Origin: JAHQVI01 sp963727575
Lineage (GTDB): Bacteria; Pseudomonadota; Alphaproteobacteria; Rhizobiales; Rhodomicrobiaceae
Length of the DNA: 64,000 nt
Reading direction: 5' to 3'
Assembly: GCA_963727575.1 (NCBI GenBank)
Contig: CAVSIA010000038.1
Coordinates: 83,551-147,550 of the forward strand
Positions within the stretch are counted from its first letter, which is position 1; every line of letters begins with the position of its first letter. The translations under genes and the position numbers were made by a program. Below, in pieces: positions 50,711-59,796 of the stretch. Below the pieces are notes generated by a model. The model ran no database searches. It was not told the DNA's origin and saw only the letters and a program-made list of their open reading frames with translations.

Positions 50711-51562
50711 ATGGACCAAGACAGACGATGGCAGATCGACGAGCGCGTCGCGGTGATCAGGCACGAGGACGGCGTCGCCGAGGTCCGGCTGCATCGCCCG
50801 GAGAAGATGAACGCGCTGGATTCGGCGATGTTCTCGGCGATCCTGAAGGCCGGCCAGCATCTCCATGGCATTCCGACCGTCAGAGCCGTGGTGCTCTCCG
50901 GCGAAGGCCGGGCGTTCTGCGCGGGACTCGATATGCAGAGCTTTCAGCGCATGGGCGCCGGCGAAGGCGGATCGACGGCGGCGCCAGGCGGGGCGAGCAT
51001 TACCGAGCGCACATACGGGCTCGCCAATGCCGCCCAGCATGTCGCGCTGATCTGGCGCGAGCTGCCGGTGCCGGTGATCGCCGCCGTTCACGGGGTCGCG
51101 TTCGGCGGCGGCCTGCAGATCGCGCTCGGCGCCGACATCCGTTATGTGACCGCCGATACGCAGATGTCGGTGATGGAAATCAAATGGGGCCTCGTCCCCG
51201 ACATGAGCGGCATGCTGACGATGCGCCGCCTGGTCGCTGCCGATGTTGCGCGGGAGCTGGTGTTCTCCGGCCGGATCGTCTCCGGGCAGGATGCCGTGCG
51301 GATCGGGCTGGCGACGCGCGTCTGCCAGGACCCGCTTGCCGAGGCGCTCCAGCTCGCCCGGGAGATTGCCGAGCGCAGTCCCGACGCGGTCCGCGCCGCC
51401 AAGCGCCTGCTCAACCTTGCCGACAGCGCCGATGCGGCCGAGCTGCTGATGGCCGAATCCATCGAGCAGGAGCGGCTGATCGGCAGCGCCAATCAGATGG
51501 AGGCGGTCAAAGCCAATATGGAAAAACGGGCCCCGAAATTCCGCGATCCCGAAAGCGCATGA
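50711..51562 (+). CDS. Enoyl-CoA hydratase/isomerase family protein
   Basis: A 283-residue crotonase-fold enzyme: VAEVRLHRPEKMNALDSAMFSAI, VVLSGEGRAFCAGLDMQSF (first oxyanion part), PVIAAVHGVAFGGGLQIALGADIRY (second) and MSVMEIKWGLVPDMSGMLTMRRLV with a Glu at one catalytic position. The second catalytic Glu of classical hydratases is not obvious (PDMSG), so an isomerase or other crotonase activity is possible. AGGGA precedes the ATG. It lies between the dehydrogenase and thiolase genes. Confidence 0.88.
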   Translation: MDQDRRWQIDERVAVIRHEDGVAEVRLHRPEKMNALDSAMFSAILKAGQHLHGIPTVRAVVLSGEGRAFCAGLDMQSFQRMGAGEGGSTAAPGGASITERTYGLANAAQHVALIWRELPVPVIAAVHGVAFGGGLQIALGADIRYVTADTQMSVMEIKWGLVPDMSGMLTMRRLVAADVARELVFSGRIVSGQDAVRIGLATRVCQDPLAEALQLAREIAERSPDAVRAAKRLLNLADSADAAELLMAESIEQERLIGSANQMEAVKANMEKRAPKFRDPESA

Positions 51563-51608
51563 GCGGGACGCAGCCCAATGCATCCAACGATACGAAGAGG
51601 AAATGACC

Positions 51609-52784
51609 ATGGCTGAAGCCTATATCGTCGCCGCCGCAAGGACCGCCGGAGGCCGCAAGGGCGGACGGCTGTCCGGCTGGCATCCGGCCGACCTTGCCGC
51701 CGCGGTTCTCGACGCGCTGGTCGCGCGCTCCGGCGCCGATCCGGAGTTGATCGAGGACGTGATCATGGGCTGCGTCGGCCAGGCTGGCGAGCAATCCAAC
51801 AATATCGCCCGCAACGCGGTCATGGCGTCGAGCCTGCCGGAATCGGTCCCCGGCACCTCCGTCGACCGGCAATGCGGCTCCTCGCAACAGGCGCTGCATT
51901 TCGCGGCGCAGGCGGTGATGTCCGGCGCCATGGATGTCGTGATCGCCTCGGGCGTGGAAAGCATGAGCCGCGTGCCGATGGGCATGCCGGCGATCCTGCC
52001 GCGCAAGAACGGTCTCGGCTTCTATGTCAGCCCACAGATGGAGAAGCGCTATCCGGGCGTCGAATTCAGCCAGTTCATCGGTGCCGAGATGATCGCCAAG
52101 AAATACGATCTGTCGAAGGATGCGCTCGACGAATTTGCGCTCGGCAGCCATCGGCGGGCGATCGCGGCGACCGAGGCCGGGCGGTTCGGGGATGAGATCG
52201 TGCCGGTCGAGGCGCGGCTTTCGGATGGCGAGGCCGGCGGTATGCACACCGTCGACGAAGGCATCCGCTTCGACGCCTCGCTCGACGGTATCCGCAGCGT
52301 CAAGCTGATCCAGGAGGGCGGGCGCGTCACGGCGGCCTCGGCTAGCCAGATCTGCGACGGCGCCTCGGGCGTGCTGGTCGTCAACGAGCGCGGGCTGAAG
52401 GCGCTGGGCGCGAAGCCGATGGCGCGCATCCACCACATGACCGTCATCGGCCACGACCCGGTGATCATGCTGGAGGCGCCGATCCCGGCGACGGAGCGGG
52501 CGCTCAAGAAAGCAGGCATGAAGATCGGCGACATCGATCTGTTCGAGGTCAACGAAGCCTTCGCGCCCGTGCCCCTCGCCTGGCTGCAGGAGACCGGCGC
52601 CGATCCGGACCGCCTCAACGTCAATGGCGGCGCCATCGCGCTCGGCCATCCGCTCGGTGCGTCCGGCACCAAGCTGACCACCACCCTGCTCAACGCCATG
52701 CAGCAGCGCGCCGCGCGCTACGGTCTGCAGACCATGTGCGAAGGCGGCGGGCTCGCCAATGTGACGATCTTCGAGCGGCTTTGA
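51609..52784 (+). CDS. Acetyl-CoA acetyltransferase (thiolase)
   Basis: A 391-residue thiolase. The nucleophilic Cys89 is in SVDRQCGSSQQALHFAAQAVMSG. His and the second Cys appear in NVNGGAIALGHPLGASGTK and MCEGGGLANVTIFERL; VNEAFAPVPLAWLQETG is also diagnostic. The second of two close ATGs (51609) is well spaced behind AGAGG, the first is too near. It completes the beta-oxidation set racemase-dehydrogenase-hydratase-thiolase; a 3-hydroxyacyl-CoA dehydrogenase is missing here. A hairpin separates it from the ligase gene. Confidence 0.93.
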   Translation: MAEAYIVAAARTAGGRKGGRLSGWHPADLAAAVLDALVARSGADPELIEDVIMGCVGQAGEQSNNIARNAVMASSLPESVPGTSVDRQCGSSQQALHFAAQAVMSGAMDVVIASGVESMSRVPMGMPAILPRKNGLGFYVSPQMEKRYPGVEFSQFIGAEMIAKKYDLSKDALDEFALGSHRRAIAATEAGRFGDEIVPVEARLSDGEAGGMHTVDEGIRFDASLDGIRSVKLIQEGGRVTAASASQICDGASGVLVVNERGLKALGAKPMARIHHMTVIGHDPVIMLEAPIPATERALKKAGMKIGDIDLFEVNEAFAPVPLAWLQETGADPDRLNVNGGAIALGHPLGASGTKLTTTLLNAMQQRAARYGLQTMCEGGGLANVTIFERL

Positions 52785-52794
52785 CATGGCGCCA

Positions 52795-52829
52795 GGAGAG
52801 GCGGAAGCGACGACCGGCTTCGCCTCTCC
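52795..52829 (+). terminator. Stem-loop between thiolase and acyl-CoA ligase genes
   Basis: A 13-bp stem with one bulged G (GGAGAGGCGGAAGC with GCTTCGCCTCTCC) and 8-base loop, 10 bases after the thiolase stop. No T run follows. It may be a partial terminator or an mRNA-stabilising structure within the operon. Confidence 0.5.
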
Positions 52830-52874
52830 CCGCGCCACGGACGACATAAAAGCGGATCTTTAGGGAGGCCCCGA

Positions 52875-54512
52875 ATGTTCGGACTGATGCAGGACAGGCC
52901 TTTGATGATTTCGTCGCTGATCGAGCACGCGGCCACCTTCCACCCCGACCGGGAGATCGTCACCCGGACCATCGAAGGCCCGATCCACCGCAGCAACTAT
53001 CGCGAGATTCGCAACCGTTCCAGGCAGGTCGCCAATGCCCTCAAGGCGCTCGGCATCGGCGTCGGCGACCGCATCGGCACGCTGGCCTGGAATACGCACC
53101 GGCACCTGGAGCTCTATTACGGCGTCTCCGGCAGCGGGGCCGTGCTGCACACCATCAACCCGCGGCTGTTCCCGGAGCAGATCGAATACATCATCAACCA
53201 CGCCGAGGACAAAGTCCTGTTCTTCGACATCAGCCTGGCGCCGCTTGTGCAGAAGCTGGCGCCCGCACTGAAAACGGTCACCGCCTATATCGCCATGACC
53301 GACCGGGCGCATATGCCGGCCGCCGATCTGCCGAACCTTCTCTGCTACGAGGACTGGATCGCAGCGCATACGGACGATTACGTTTGGCCGGAATTCGACG
53401 AGCGCACCGCCTCCTCGCTCTGCTACACCTCCGGCACCACCGGCAATCCCAAGGGCGTGCTCTATTCCCACCGCTCCACTGTCCTGCACACGCTGATGGC
53501 CTGCGGGGCCGACGCCTTCGGCATCGACGCCGCGTCCTGCCTGCTGCTGTTCGTGCCGATGTTCCACGCCAATGGCTGGGGCATGCCGTATGTCGCTGCC
53601 GCGGTCGGGGCGAAGCTGGTACTGCCCGGCCACGCGATGGACGGGGCGAGCGTCTGCGAGCTGATACGCAACGAGCAGGTGACCTTCTCGCAAGCCGTGC
53701 CGATCGTCTGGCTGATGCTGTTCCAATATCTGGACGCACATCCCGAGATCGATCTCAAATCTCTCGGCCTACGGAAGATAGGCATGGGCGGCGCCGCACC
53801 GCCGCGCAGCATGATGGAGCGTTTCGAACAGCGCTACGGCCTGGAGGTCATGCAGGGCTGGGGCATGACCGAGACGAGCCCGATCGGGATGATCTCGGTG
53901 CCGCTGCCGAAACATGCCGGGCTATCGCCGGATGCGATGATCGACGTCAAGCAGAAGCAGGGGCGCGGCGTCTGGGGCGTCGAGGTCAAGCTGGTCGACG
54001 ACACCGGCGGCGAGCTGCCGTGGGACGGGAAGACCTCCGGCCACCTGATGGTCCGCGGTCCCTGGATCGCCAGCGGCTATTTCAAGCAGGAAGGCGGGCA
54101 GGTGCTCGACGCCGACGGTTTCTTTCCCACCGGCGACATCGGCACGATCGACGCCGATGGCTATCTGCAACTCGTCGACCGCGCCAAGGACGTGATCAAG
54201 TCCGGCGGCGAATGGATCTCCTCGATCGAGGTGGAAAACGCGGCCATGGCGCATCCGGCCATCGCCGAGGCCGCCGTGATCGGCGTTTCCCATCCGACCT
54301 GGCAGGAGCGGCCGCTGCTGATCGCCGTAAGGCGCGGCGACGCGGACGTATCGCGCGACGAGCTGATCGCGTTCCTGCGCGAGCGGATGGCAAAATGGTG
54401 GCTCCCGGACGACGTGATCTTCGTCGAAGAACTGCCGCGAACGGCAACGGGGAAATTGTCAAAGCTGACGCTGCGCAAACAGTTCAAGGATTACGAGCTG
54501 CCGGCGGCTTGA
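52875..54512 (+). CDS. AMP-forming acyl-CoA synthetase
   Basis: A 545-residue ANL-family ligase. The P-loop is CYTSGTTGNPKGVLYSHRST. Further motifs are PMFHANGWGMPYVAAAVGAKLVLPG, GWGMTETSPIG, GFFPTGDIGTIDADGYLQLVDRAKDVIKSGGEWIS, where the Asp and hinge are seen, and the catalytic Lys in LPRTATGKLSKLTLR. The layout is that of medium- and long-chain fatty-acyl-CoA synthetases. AGGGAGG precedes the ATG by 7 bases. It activates the free acid that the operon then degrades. Confidence 0.92.
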   Translation: MFGLMQDRPLMISSLIEHAATFHPDREIVTRTIEGPIHRSNYREIRNRSRQVANALKALGIGVGDRIGTLAWNTHRHLELYYGVSGSGAVLHTINPRLFPEQIEYIINHAEDKVLFFDISLAPLVQKLAPALKTVTAYIAMTDRAHMPAADLPNLLCYEDWIAAHTDDYVWPEFDERTASSLCYTSGTTGNPKGVLYSHRSTVLHTLMACGADAFGIDAASCLLLFVPMFHANGWGMPYVAAAVGAKLVLPGHAMDGASVCELIRNEQVTFSQAVPIVWLMLFQYLDAHPEIDLKSLGLRKIGMGGAAPPRSMMERFEQRYGLEVMQGWGMTETSPIGMISVPLPKHAGLSPDAMIDVKQKQGRGVWGVEVKLVDDTGGELPWDGKTSGHLMVRGPWIASGYFKQEGGQVLDADGFFPTGDIGTIDADGYLQLVDRAKDVIKSGGEWISSIEVENAAMAHPAIAEAAVIGVSHPTWQERPLLIAVRRGDADVSRDELIAFLRERMAKWWLPDDVIFVEELPRTATGKLSKLTLRKQFKDYELPAA

Positions 54513-54594
54513 GAATGGGCATCCTGCCGTCGCCTCGATCCTCGCAGACAACCGACATATCAGCATATGTAAGGCGTATAGGGAGGTTTTGCCG

Positions 54595-54864
54595 ATGACG
54601 AAGAAGCAAGCACAGCAATGGAGGCAGCCCGGCGGGCAGATTCCAGCCGAGCACCTGCAATTCCATCGCGGCGGCTCGCTCTGGGCGAAAGGCCAAATTC
54701 TGGATGGCCAGCAGACCGGCTATTGGGAGTGGTTCCGCAAGGACGGGACCAAAATGCGATCAGGCTCGTTCGAGCACGGACAGCAGGTCGGCGAATGGAC
54801 GACCTACGACAAGACCGGCGCCGTGTATAAGGTCACGACTTTTAAACCTCGCAGCGGACGTTAG
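54595..54864 (+). CDS. Small MORN-repeat (YwqK-like) protein
   Basis: An 89-residue soluble protein with short MORN-like repeats: LWAKGQILDGQQTGYWEWFRKDG and MRSGSFEHGQQVGEWTTYDKTG, each with the G-x-W-x-x-(F/Y)-x-x-(D/T)-G pattern. Similar proteins are often annotated as toxin-antitoxin YwqK family antitoxins, but no toxin gene is adjacent, so a function is not assigned. GGGAGG stands 7 bases before the ATG at 54595. It is separated from the acyl-CoA operon by about 80 bases and convergent with the chemoreceptor. Confidence 0.75.
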   Translation: MTKKQAQQWRQPGGQIPAEHLQFHRGGSLWAKGQILDGQQTGYWEWFRKDGTKMRSGSFEHGQQVGEWTTYDKTGAVYKVTTFKPRSGR

Positions 54865-54876
54865 CGCGACACGATC

Positions 54877-56832
54877 TCAAGCGGCCTTTTGCGATCCGAC
54901 ACCTTTCACGGGCGCGTCGAACTTCAGGCCGGCATAGCCATCCATCACGCGCACGATCTTTGCATTGGTGCGCAAGCCTTTGGGTTCTTCGAGCGTGACG
55001 CTCGCTCCAACGTCGAGCCCTTCGGGCAGATCGATGCGCGCGCCGGTCTCGCTGATGTCGTGCATAACGGACGGGATGTGACGCCCGTCGGCGACGATGT
55101 CGACCGTCTCCTCGGTCCGGACGCGCAGGCTGGTGCGGCGTTCTTTTACGTCGGCGGTCACGTCGTTCAGAAAGACCTCAACGGCGCCGGAGAGATCCAG
55201 GGACACCCGGCGAATATCCTCCGCAACGGCCCGCACGCGCGCCGCCTCTTCCGAGGTGTTGGCGATTTCGGCGGACACGATCTCAACGCCGGCCGTGGCG
55301 TCCTGGGTTCCGCTCGATGCCAGGCGGATCGATTGGGCGATCTCGTTGGTCGCGTGGTCCTGCTCCTCGACCGCCCCCGCGATTGCGGCAGTGAAGCTGC
55401 TTACGTCGCCGATGATTGCAGTGATGGAACGCAGCGACGTTACGGCGCTTTCCGTCGCATTCTGGACGCCGGAAATGAGGGCGGCGATTTCCTCGCTCGC
55501 TTTGCCCGCCTGGTCAGCAAGGGATTTCACCTCCGTGGCAACGACTGCGAAGCCCTTGCCGGCCTCGCCCGCGCGTGCCGCCTCGATGGTGGCGTTCAGC
55601 GCGAGCAGATTGGTCTGTGCGGCGATCGCGGCGATCATCTTGACCGCCTCGCTGATCTTGACGGCGGAGGCGGCGAGCCCGGCCACCTTCGTATCGGTAT
55701 CCGACGCGATTGCGGCGGCGTTGCTGACGACGCCCTCGGTCTTGCTGGCTTGGCCGGCAATTTCGCGAATGGAAGCGGAGAGCTCCTCGGCCGCGGTGGC
55801 GACGGTCCGGACATTGTCGGCGGCAGTGGCAGAGGCCGCCTTCGACTTGCCCGCCTCATTGGTCGCAAGGTCGGCGGTGCTGGTTAGCGCGTCTGCCGTC
55901 GTCTGCATCCGGCTCGTTTCGCGCTCGAACGCGCCGAGCAGATTTGCGATCTGGCTCCTGAAGCTGCCGATCAGCGTCTCGACATGCGACTGGCGCCGCG
56001 CCTCCATTTCGAATTCCCGCCGTGCCGCACTCTGAAGCTTGTTGCGCTCGATCGCGTTGTCGCGAAAGATTTCGACGGCGTGCGCCATGTCGGCGATTTC
56101 GTCCTTGCGCTCACGATATGGGATCTCGCCGGTGAGATCGCCCGCCGCCAGTCGGCGCAAGACTTCGGTCATGGTCTTGATCGGCCGCCCTATACCGAGC
56201 TGCGAAAAGACCATCGCCAGGAGACAGACCAGCAATGTTGCCGACGCCATCCCGATGGTTTCGTTCAGCGTTCTTTGGTAGGCGCCGTCGGCCTCTTCGG
56301 AGGAGCTTTTGATTTCGCCGTCATTCTGTTCGACCAGGGTTTCGACAAGACGCCGGTTCTCAAGAAACAGACCGTTTACCTGTTTCTGAAGTAGTGCCCG
56401 GGCTTCGTCGGCTTTTCCGGCGTTCGATAGGCTCAGGATCTCCGAACGCTGCGCTTTATAGTCAGCGAAGTATTGTTCAATTTTTGCGAAGCGCTCGGCC
56501 TCATCGACATGCTCCGGTTCGATAAGACCCTTGTAGAATTGCGAATTCTTGTCCCAAATCGCTTCAGCCGCCTGGAGTTCGTCTTCCGCCTTGCCGCGAT
56601 CTTCGGCGGTCGACGCCATCACATGCTGGGCCTCCGCCATCTGCATCTCCATCCAGGACATTTGCATGTCCTTCGCGGCGACGACACTGGGCACGAGGTC
56701 TCTGTAAGTGGCTTGCACGGCGACGCCGAGGCCGCTCACGCTCGACAGAGCGAGCCAGCTTTGCGCGCCGACCAGGAAGACAATTGTCAGAAAGATCGCC
56801 AGCAGGGTGGCTCGTATCGACAGTGCAAACAT
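54877..56832 (-). CDS. Methyl-accepting chemotaxis protein with C-terminal PilZ domain
   Basis: A 651-residue chemoreceptor. Order of parts: transmembrane helix 1 (about residues 7-28), a four-helix-bundle periplasmic domain, helix 2 (MASATLLVCLLAMVFSQLG), HAMP (RPIKTMTEVLRRLAAGDL) and a coiled-coil signalling domain with the conserved tip (IAAIAAQTNLLALNATIEAARAGEAGKGFAVVATEVKSLA). At the end is a PilZ-like domain starting RRTSLRVRTEETVDI and containing MHDISETGARIDLPEG. The R-x3-R and D/N-x-S-x2-G residues for cyclic di-GMP binding are roughly present. The fusion suggests that the receptor output is tuned by cyclic di-GMP. The start at 56832 directly precedes helix 1. Confidence 0.9.
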   Translation of the reverse strand: MFALSIRATLLAIFLTIVFLVGAQSWLALSSVSGLGVAVQATYRDLVPSVVAAKDMQMSWMEMQMAEAQHVMASTAEDRGKAEDELQAAEAIWDKNSQFYKGLIEPEHVDEAERFAKIEQYFADYKAQRSEILSLSNAGKADEARALLQKQVNGLFLENRRLVETLVEQNDGEIKSSSEEADGAYQRTLNETIGMASATLLVCLLAMVFSQLGIGRPIKTMTEVLRRLAAGDLTGEIPYRERKDEIADMAHAVEIFRDNAIERNKLQSAARREFEMEARRQSHVETLIGSFRSQIANLLGAFERETSRMQTTADALTSTADLATNEAGKSKAASATAADNVRTVATAAEELSASIREIAGQASKTEGVVSNAAAIASDTDTKVAGLAASAVKISEAVKMIAAIAAQTNLLALNATIEAARAGEAGKGFAVVATEVKSLADQAGKASEEIAALISGVQNATESAVTSLRSITAIIGDVSSFTAAIAGAVEEQDHATNEIAQSIRLASSGTQDATAGVEIVSAEIANTSEEAARVRAVAEDIRRVSLDLSGAVEVFLNDVTADVKERRTSLRVRTEETVDIVADGRHIPSVMHDISETGARIDLPEGLDVGASVTLEEPKGLRTNAKIVRVMDGYAGLKFDAPVKGVGSQKAA

Positions 56833-57160
56833 GGGAAACGTCTCTCGATCCGCAGTTAAGCTATAAGGCGTCCAGCGACGCGCGCCGATCGCAAACGCAA
56901 CCCGGCAATGCGATCCTACAGGCTTACCACCGAATCGTTTATTTGGCGTTTCCTCGGGTTTGCCGGCTGCCCCCACCGGCTCAGGGTTTGTGCAGGGGGC
57001 CGGAACAGGCGCGGCTGGGTGCGGCGCGAAATTGCCGCGCTTCACGAGCGACGACCGGGTTGGCCGCAAACCCGGCCCTCCTCGAACCCATCGAGGCTAT
57101 CAGACGTCCGTGGCCCGGCCGGCCTGCGCGCACAGGCTGACCGGCACGACCGATCGCGCG
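56833..57160. other. Intergenic region between chemoreceptor and cytochrome gene
   Basis: About 330 bases upstream of the chemoreceptor gene and downstream of the cytochrome gene. It contains the hairpin at 57055-57075. A promoter for the chemoreceptor is expected near 56.85-56.95 kb, where the sequence is less GC-rich. Nothing else was recognised. Confidence 0.4.
57055..57075 (-). terminator. Stem-loop downstream of the cytochrome gene
   Basis: A 7-bp stem (CCGGGTT with AACCCGG) with 7-base loop about 85 bases after the cytochrome stop. No T run; a weak terminator at best. Confidence 0.35.
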
Positions 57161-58201
57161 CTAGTTGATGCCGCTTTCCGCCTGAAGTTTTCGGACATAG
57201 GCTACGATCCGGCCAATCTGTTCATCCGTGACGCCCGGAATCGCGGGCATATCGCCGAACGACCAATGGTGGCTTTTCACGCCTTCCTTGACGGCCTGAT
57301 AAAATGCGGCGTCTGCATGGTGGTTCGGTTCGTAAGTCTTGTCGACCAGCGGCGGCCCCTTGTCGCTTCCCGAGGCGTCAGCGCCATGGCACACCGCGCA
57401 GTTCGCGCCGAAAAGCTGTGCGCCGCTCTGACTTTGGTCCGCGATGGCGTTGGAAACGTTGGCTATCGTCAAATCGTTTTTGGGTCCGCGGATTTTGTCG
57501 ATCGTGACACGATGTGCCTCGTATTCCGGTTTGCCGCTGGCAATTTCGGACTCATAGGCGGTTGCAAATTTTGCGCGGATGTCGGACGCCGCCGCATCGT
57601 CACCTGTGCGCTTTGCCACAGTGAGTGCGAGCGCCATCGCCAACAGATGATTGGGCGATGTCTGCTTGAGAACGTCGATCTGCTTGCGCACCTCATCGAG
57701 ATTGCCGACCACCAAATTGATGAGCCCCAGATGGTAATGGGCGTCGGCGTCGAGCTGGGGGACGAGCTGATAGGCTTGCAGAGCCATGGGGGCGAATTGC
57801 TTGGCCTGCGCGGAATCTCCGTTCTCCTCGGCTGTCATGATGCGATTGAACAGGCGATCCGCCGCTTCCCGCGGCGACATGGTCGACAGATCGACAGACT
57901 GCGCGGACTGCCCGGCCTGTGGAGATTGCGGGACCTGTGGGGATGAAGCGGAGCCCCCGGGCTGCGATACGACCGGCGGGGATTTTTGCTCTTTCGTGAA
58001 CAGGCTCAACGCAACGATCCAAGTCCCCGCTGCGACGATCGAGACTGCGCCAATTGCAAACGGCTTCCAGTTCCACCCCGGTCGGTCCAAGCGCCCGCTG
58101 GTGGGCGCGCCGCATTCGTGGCAGAATTTTGCGCCCGGCTGCAGGCTCGCCTGACATGAGGGACATTTCGATTCAGGTGACGGATTGTCTGTGCTTGGCA
58201 T
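57161..58201 (-). CDS. Zinc-ribbon, TPR and cytochrome c fusion protein
   Basis: A 346-residue protein with an unusual domain order. Residues 13-32 form a zinc ribbon (CPSCQASLQPGAKFCHECG). A single transmembrane helix follows (FAIGAVSIVAAGTWIVALSLF, about 50-70), then a Ser/Gln/Pro-rich linker and TPR-like helices (about 110-230: ADRLFNRIMTAEENGDSAQAK; ADAHYHLGLINLVVGNLDEVR). At the end is a class I cytochrome c domain with haem motif CAVCH and a distal Met candidate in GDMPAIPGVTDEQIGRIVAYVRKL. The ribbon would be cytosolic, the TPR and haem parts periplasmic. It may link electron transfer to protein assembly; function unknown. The frame is intact throughout. Confidence 0.85.
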   Translation of the reverse strand: MPSTDNPSPESKCPSCQASLQPGAKFCHECGAPTSGRLDRPGWNWKPFAIGAVSIVAAGTWIVALSLFTKEQKSPPVVSQPGGSASSPQVPQSPQAGQSAQSVDLSTMSPREAADRLFNRIMTAEENGDSAQAKQFAPMALQAYQLVPQLDADAHYHLGLINLVVGNLDEVRKQIDVLKQTSPNHLLAMALALTVAKRTGDDAAASDIRAKFATAYESEIASGKPEYEAHRVTIDKIRGPKNDLTIANVSNAIADQSQSGAQLFGANCAVCHGADASGSDKGPPLVDKTYEPNHHADAAFYQAVKEGVKSHHWSFGDMPAIPGVTDEQIGRIVAYVRKLQAESGIN

Positions 58202-58581
58202 TCGGCTCTGATCTCAGCGGGAATTGCAGCGGAACGTCTGCGGCTCATGCAAAATCCATTGCGACCATAGATTTAAGGCGCGGTCGCGACGGCGCTCCGA
58301 TTTCCCTCTTCCATCATGAAACGGCCTGAGCGGCGGGTTTATTCCCTGCGGCGCCGGGTCAGCGGCCCGCGCCGAGGCGAAGGCAGAAGTTGTCTTGGCA
58401 GCCATTCACGGCATTGCGGAGCCTCAATACTTACGTGCTTCCTGGTCGGAGACAGTCCGGCCGACGAGCCAAGCTTGCCCAATCCCGCCTCCGAAGCGCG
58501 CTCCCGTCTCAAGGCACTTTTTCGCAACGCCGGAGCCTGCTAGTTTACGCGCCGCTGTGCCTTATCCCGAAAGCATCGACC
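58202..58581. other. Intergenic region, divergent promoters expected
   Basis: About 380 bases between the divergent cytochrome and aminotransferase genes. No operator, repeat or RNA gene was recognised. Confidence 0.4.
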
Positions 58582-59703
58582 ATGTCAGACGCCATTCCCT
58601 TCCTGCCTCTCATCCGATCTCTCCCCGCGACCGTGCCGTTCGTCGGCCCCGAGACGCAGGAGCGCCGGATGGGCCAGCGCTTCCGGGCCCGGATCGGCGC
58701 CAATGAGAGCGTATTCGGCCCGTCACCTGCGGCAATCGAAGCCATGCGCGAGGCCGCGGCGGAGTGCTGGAAATACGGCGATCCGGAGAATTACGAGCTG
58801 AAGGTCGCGCTCGCCGAATTTCACGGCGTCGCGCCCGAAAACATCGTCGTTGCCGAAGGCGCCGATGCGCTGCTCGGCTATCTGGTGCGCATGGTGGTGG
58901 CGGATGGGACACCGGTCGTCACCTCGCTCGGCGGCTATCCGACCTTCAACTATCACGTCGCCGGCTTCGGCGGCCGTTTCGTTCTCGTTCCCTATAGGGA
59001 CGACCGAGAGGACACCGAGGGGCTGATCGCGAAGGCCGTCGAGACGCGCGCGCCGCTGATCTACCTCGCCAATCCCGACAACCCGATGGGAAGCTGGAGC
59101 GACGCGGCCACCGTGCAGCGGATGATCGACGCGGTCCCTGCAGGCTCGATCCTCTGCCTCGACGAGGCCTATATGGACTTCGCGCCGGAAGGCACCGCAC
59201 CCCCGCTCGACGTCACCAACCCGCGCGTGATCCGCTTCCGCACATTCTCGAAAGCCTACGGCATGGCGGGCGCACGGGTCGGCTACGGGATCGCGCATGA
59301 AGAGCTGGCGCTCGCCTTCAACAAGGTCCGCAATCATTTCGGCGTCACGAGCATCGCCCAGGCGGGCGCCCTCGCCGCGCTCCGGGATCAGGACTATATC
59401 GCCAAGGTGCGCGGCTGGGTCGCCGAGGCGCGGGCCGGCATTGCCGAAATCGTGACGGCGAGCGGGCTGAAGGCGCTGCCGAGCGCGACGAATTTCGTCG
59501 CCGTCGATTGCGGCCGCGACGGTGCCTTCGCCCGATGGATGGTGGAAGAGCTCGCCGCGCGCGGAGTGTTCGTGCGCATGGCCTTCGCTGCGCCGCAGAA
59601 CCGGTGCATCCGGATCTCCGCGGGCAAGGCCGACGACCTCGCCGCACTCGCCGATGCGCTTCCGGGCGCGCTCGACGCCGCGCTGGCAAGGCTGAGCACA
59701 TAA
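58582..59703 (+). CDS. HisC-like PLP-dependent aminotransferase
   Basis: A 373-residue fold-type I aminotransferase of the histidinol-phosphate aminotransferase group. It has IGANESVFGPSPAAIEAM, YGDPENYELKVALAEFHGV, ANPDNPMGSW, ILCLDEAYMDFAP with the PLP-binding Asp/Tyr, and FRTFSKAYGMAGARVGYGIA with the PLP Lys. No other his genes are nearby, so the substrate may be an aromatic or other amino acid rather than histidinol phosphate. The start MSDAIPF at 58582 has only weak Shine-Dalgarno character; longer frames upstream lack family sequence. A hairpin and YceI follow. Confidence 0.88.
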   Translation: MSDAIPFLPLIRSLPATVPFVGPETQERRMGQRFRARIGANESVFGPSPAAIEAMREAAAECWKYGDPENYELKVALAEFHGVAPENIVVAEGADALLGYLVRMVVADGTPVVTSLGGYPTFNYHVAGFGGRFVLVPYRDDREDTEGLIAKAVETRAPLIYLANPDNPMGSWSDAATVQRMIDAVPAGSILCLDEAYMDFAPEGTAPPLDVTNPRVIRFRTFSKAYGMAGARVGYGIAHEELALAFNKVRNHFGVTSIAQAGALAALRDQDYIAKVRGWVAEARAGIAEIVTASGLKALPSATNFVAVDCGRDGAFARWMVEELAARGVFVRMAFAAPQNRCIRISAGKADDLAALADALPGALDAALARLST

Positions 59704-59749
59704 AAAAAATCCGCCAGCTGTGTGGCGCCGCCGCCCGTCCTGAGGGAGC

Positions 59750-59771
59750 CTCGCCCGCATGGTCGGGCGAG
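59750..59771 (+). terminator. Stem-loop between aminotransferase and YceI genes
   Basis: An 8-bp stem (CTCGCCCG with CGGGCGAG) and 6-base loop, 46 bases after the aminotransferase stop. A run of eight A residues lies just after that stop. No T run follows the hairpin, so termination is uncertain. Confidence 0.4.
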
Positions 59772-59796
59772 ATAAGCTGATGTGGAGGGAATGATC

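Noticed and set aside
58582..59703. hisC as part of a histidine operon
   Set aside because: The gene is isolated from other biosynthetic genes, so only family membership is claimed.
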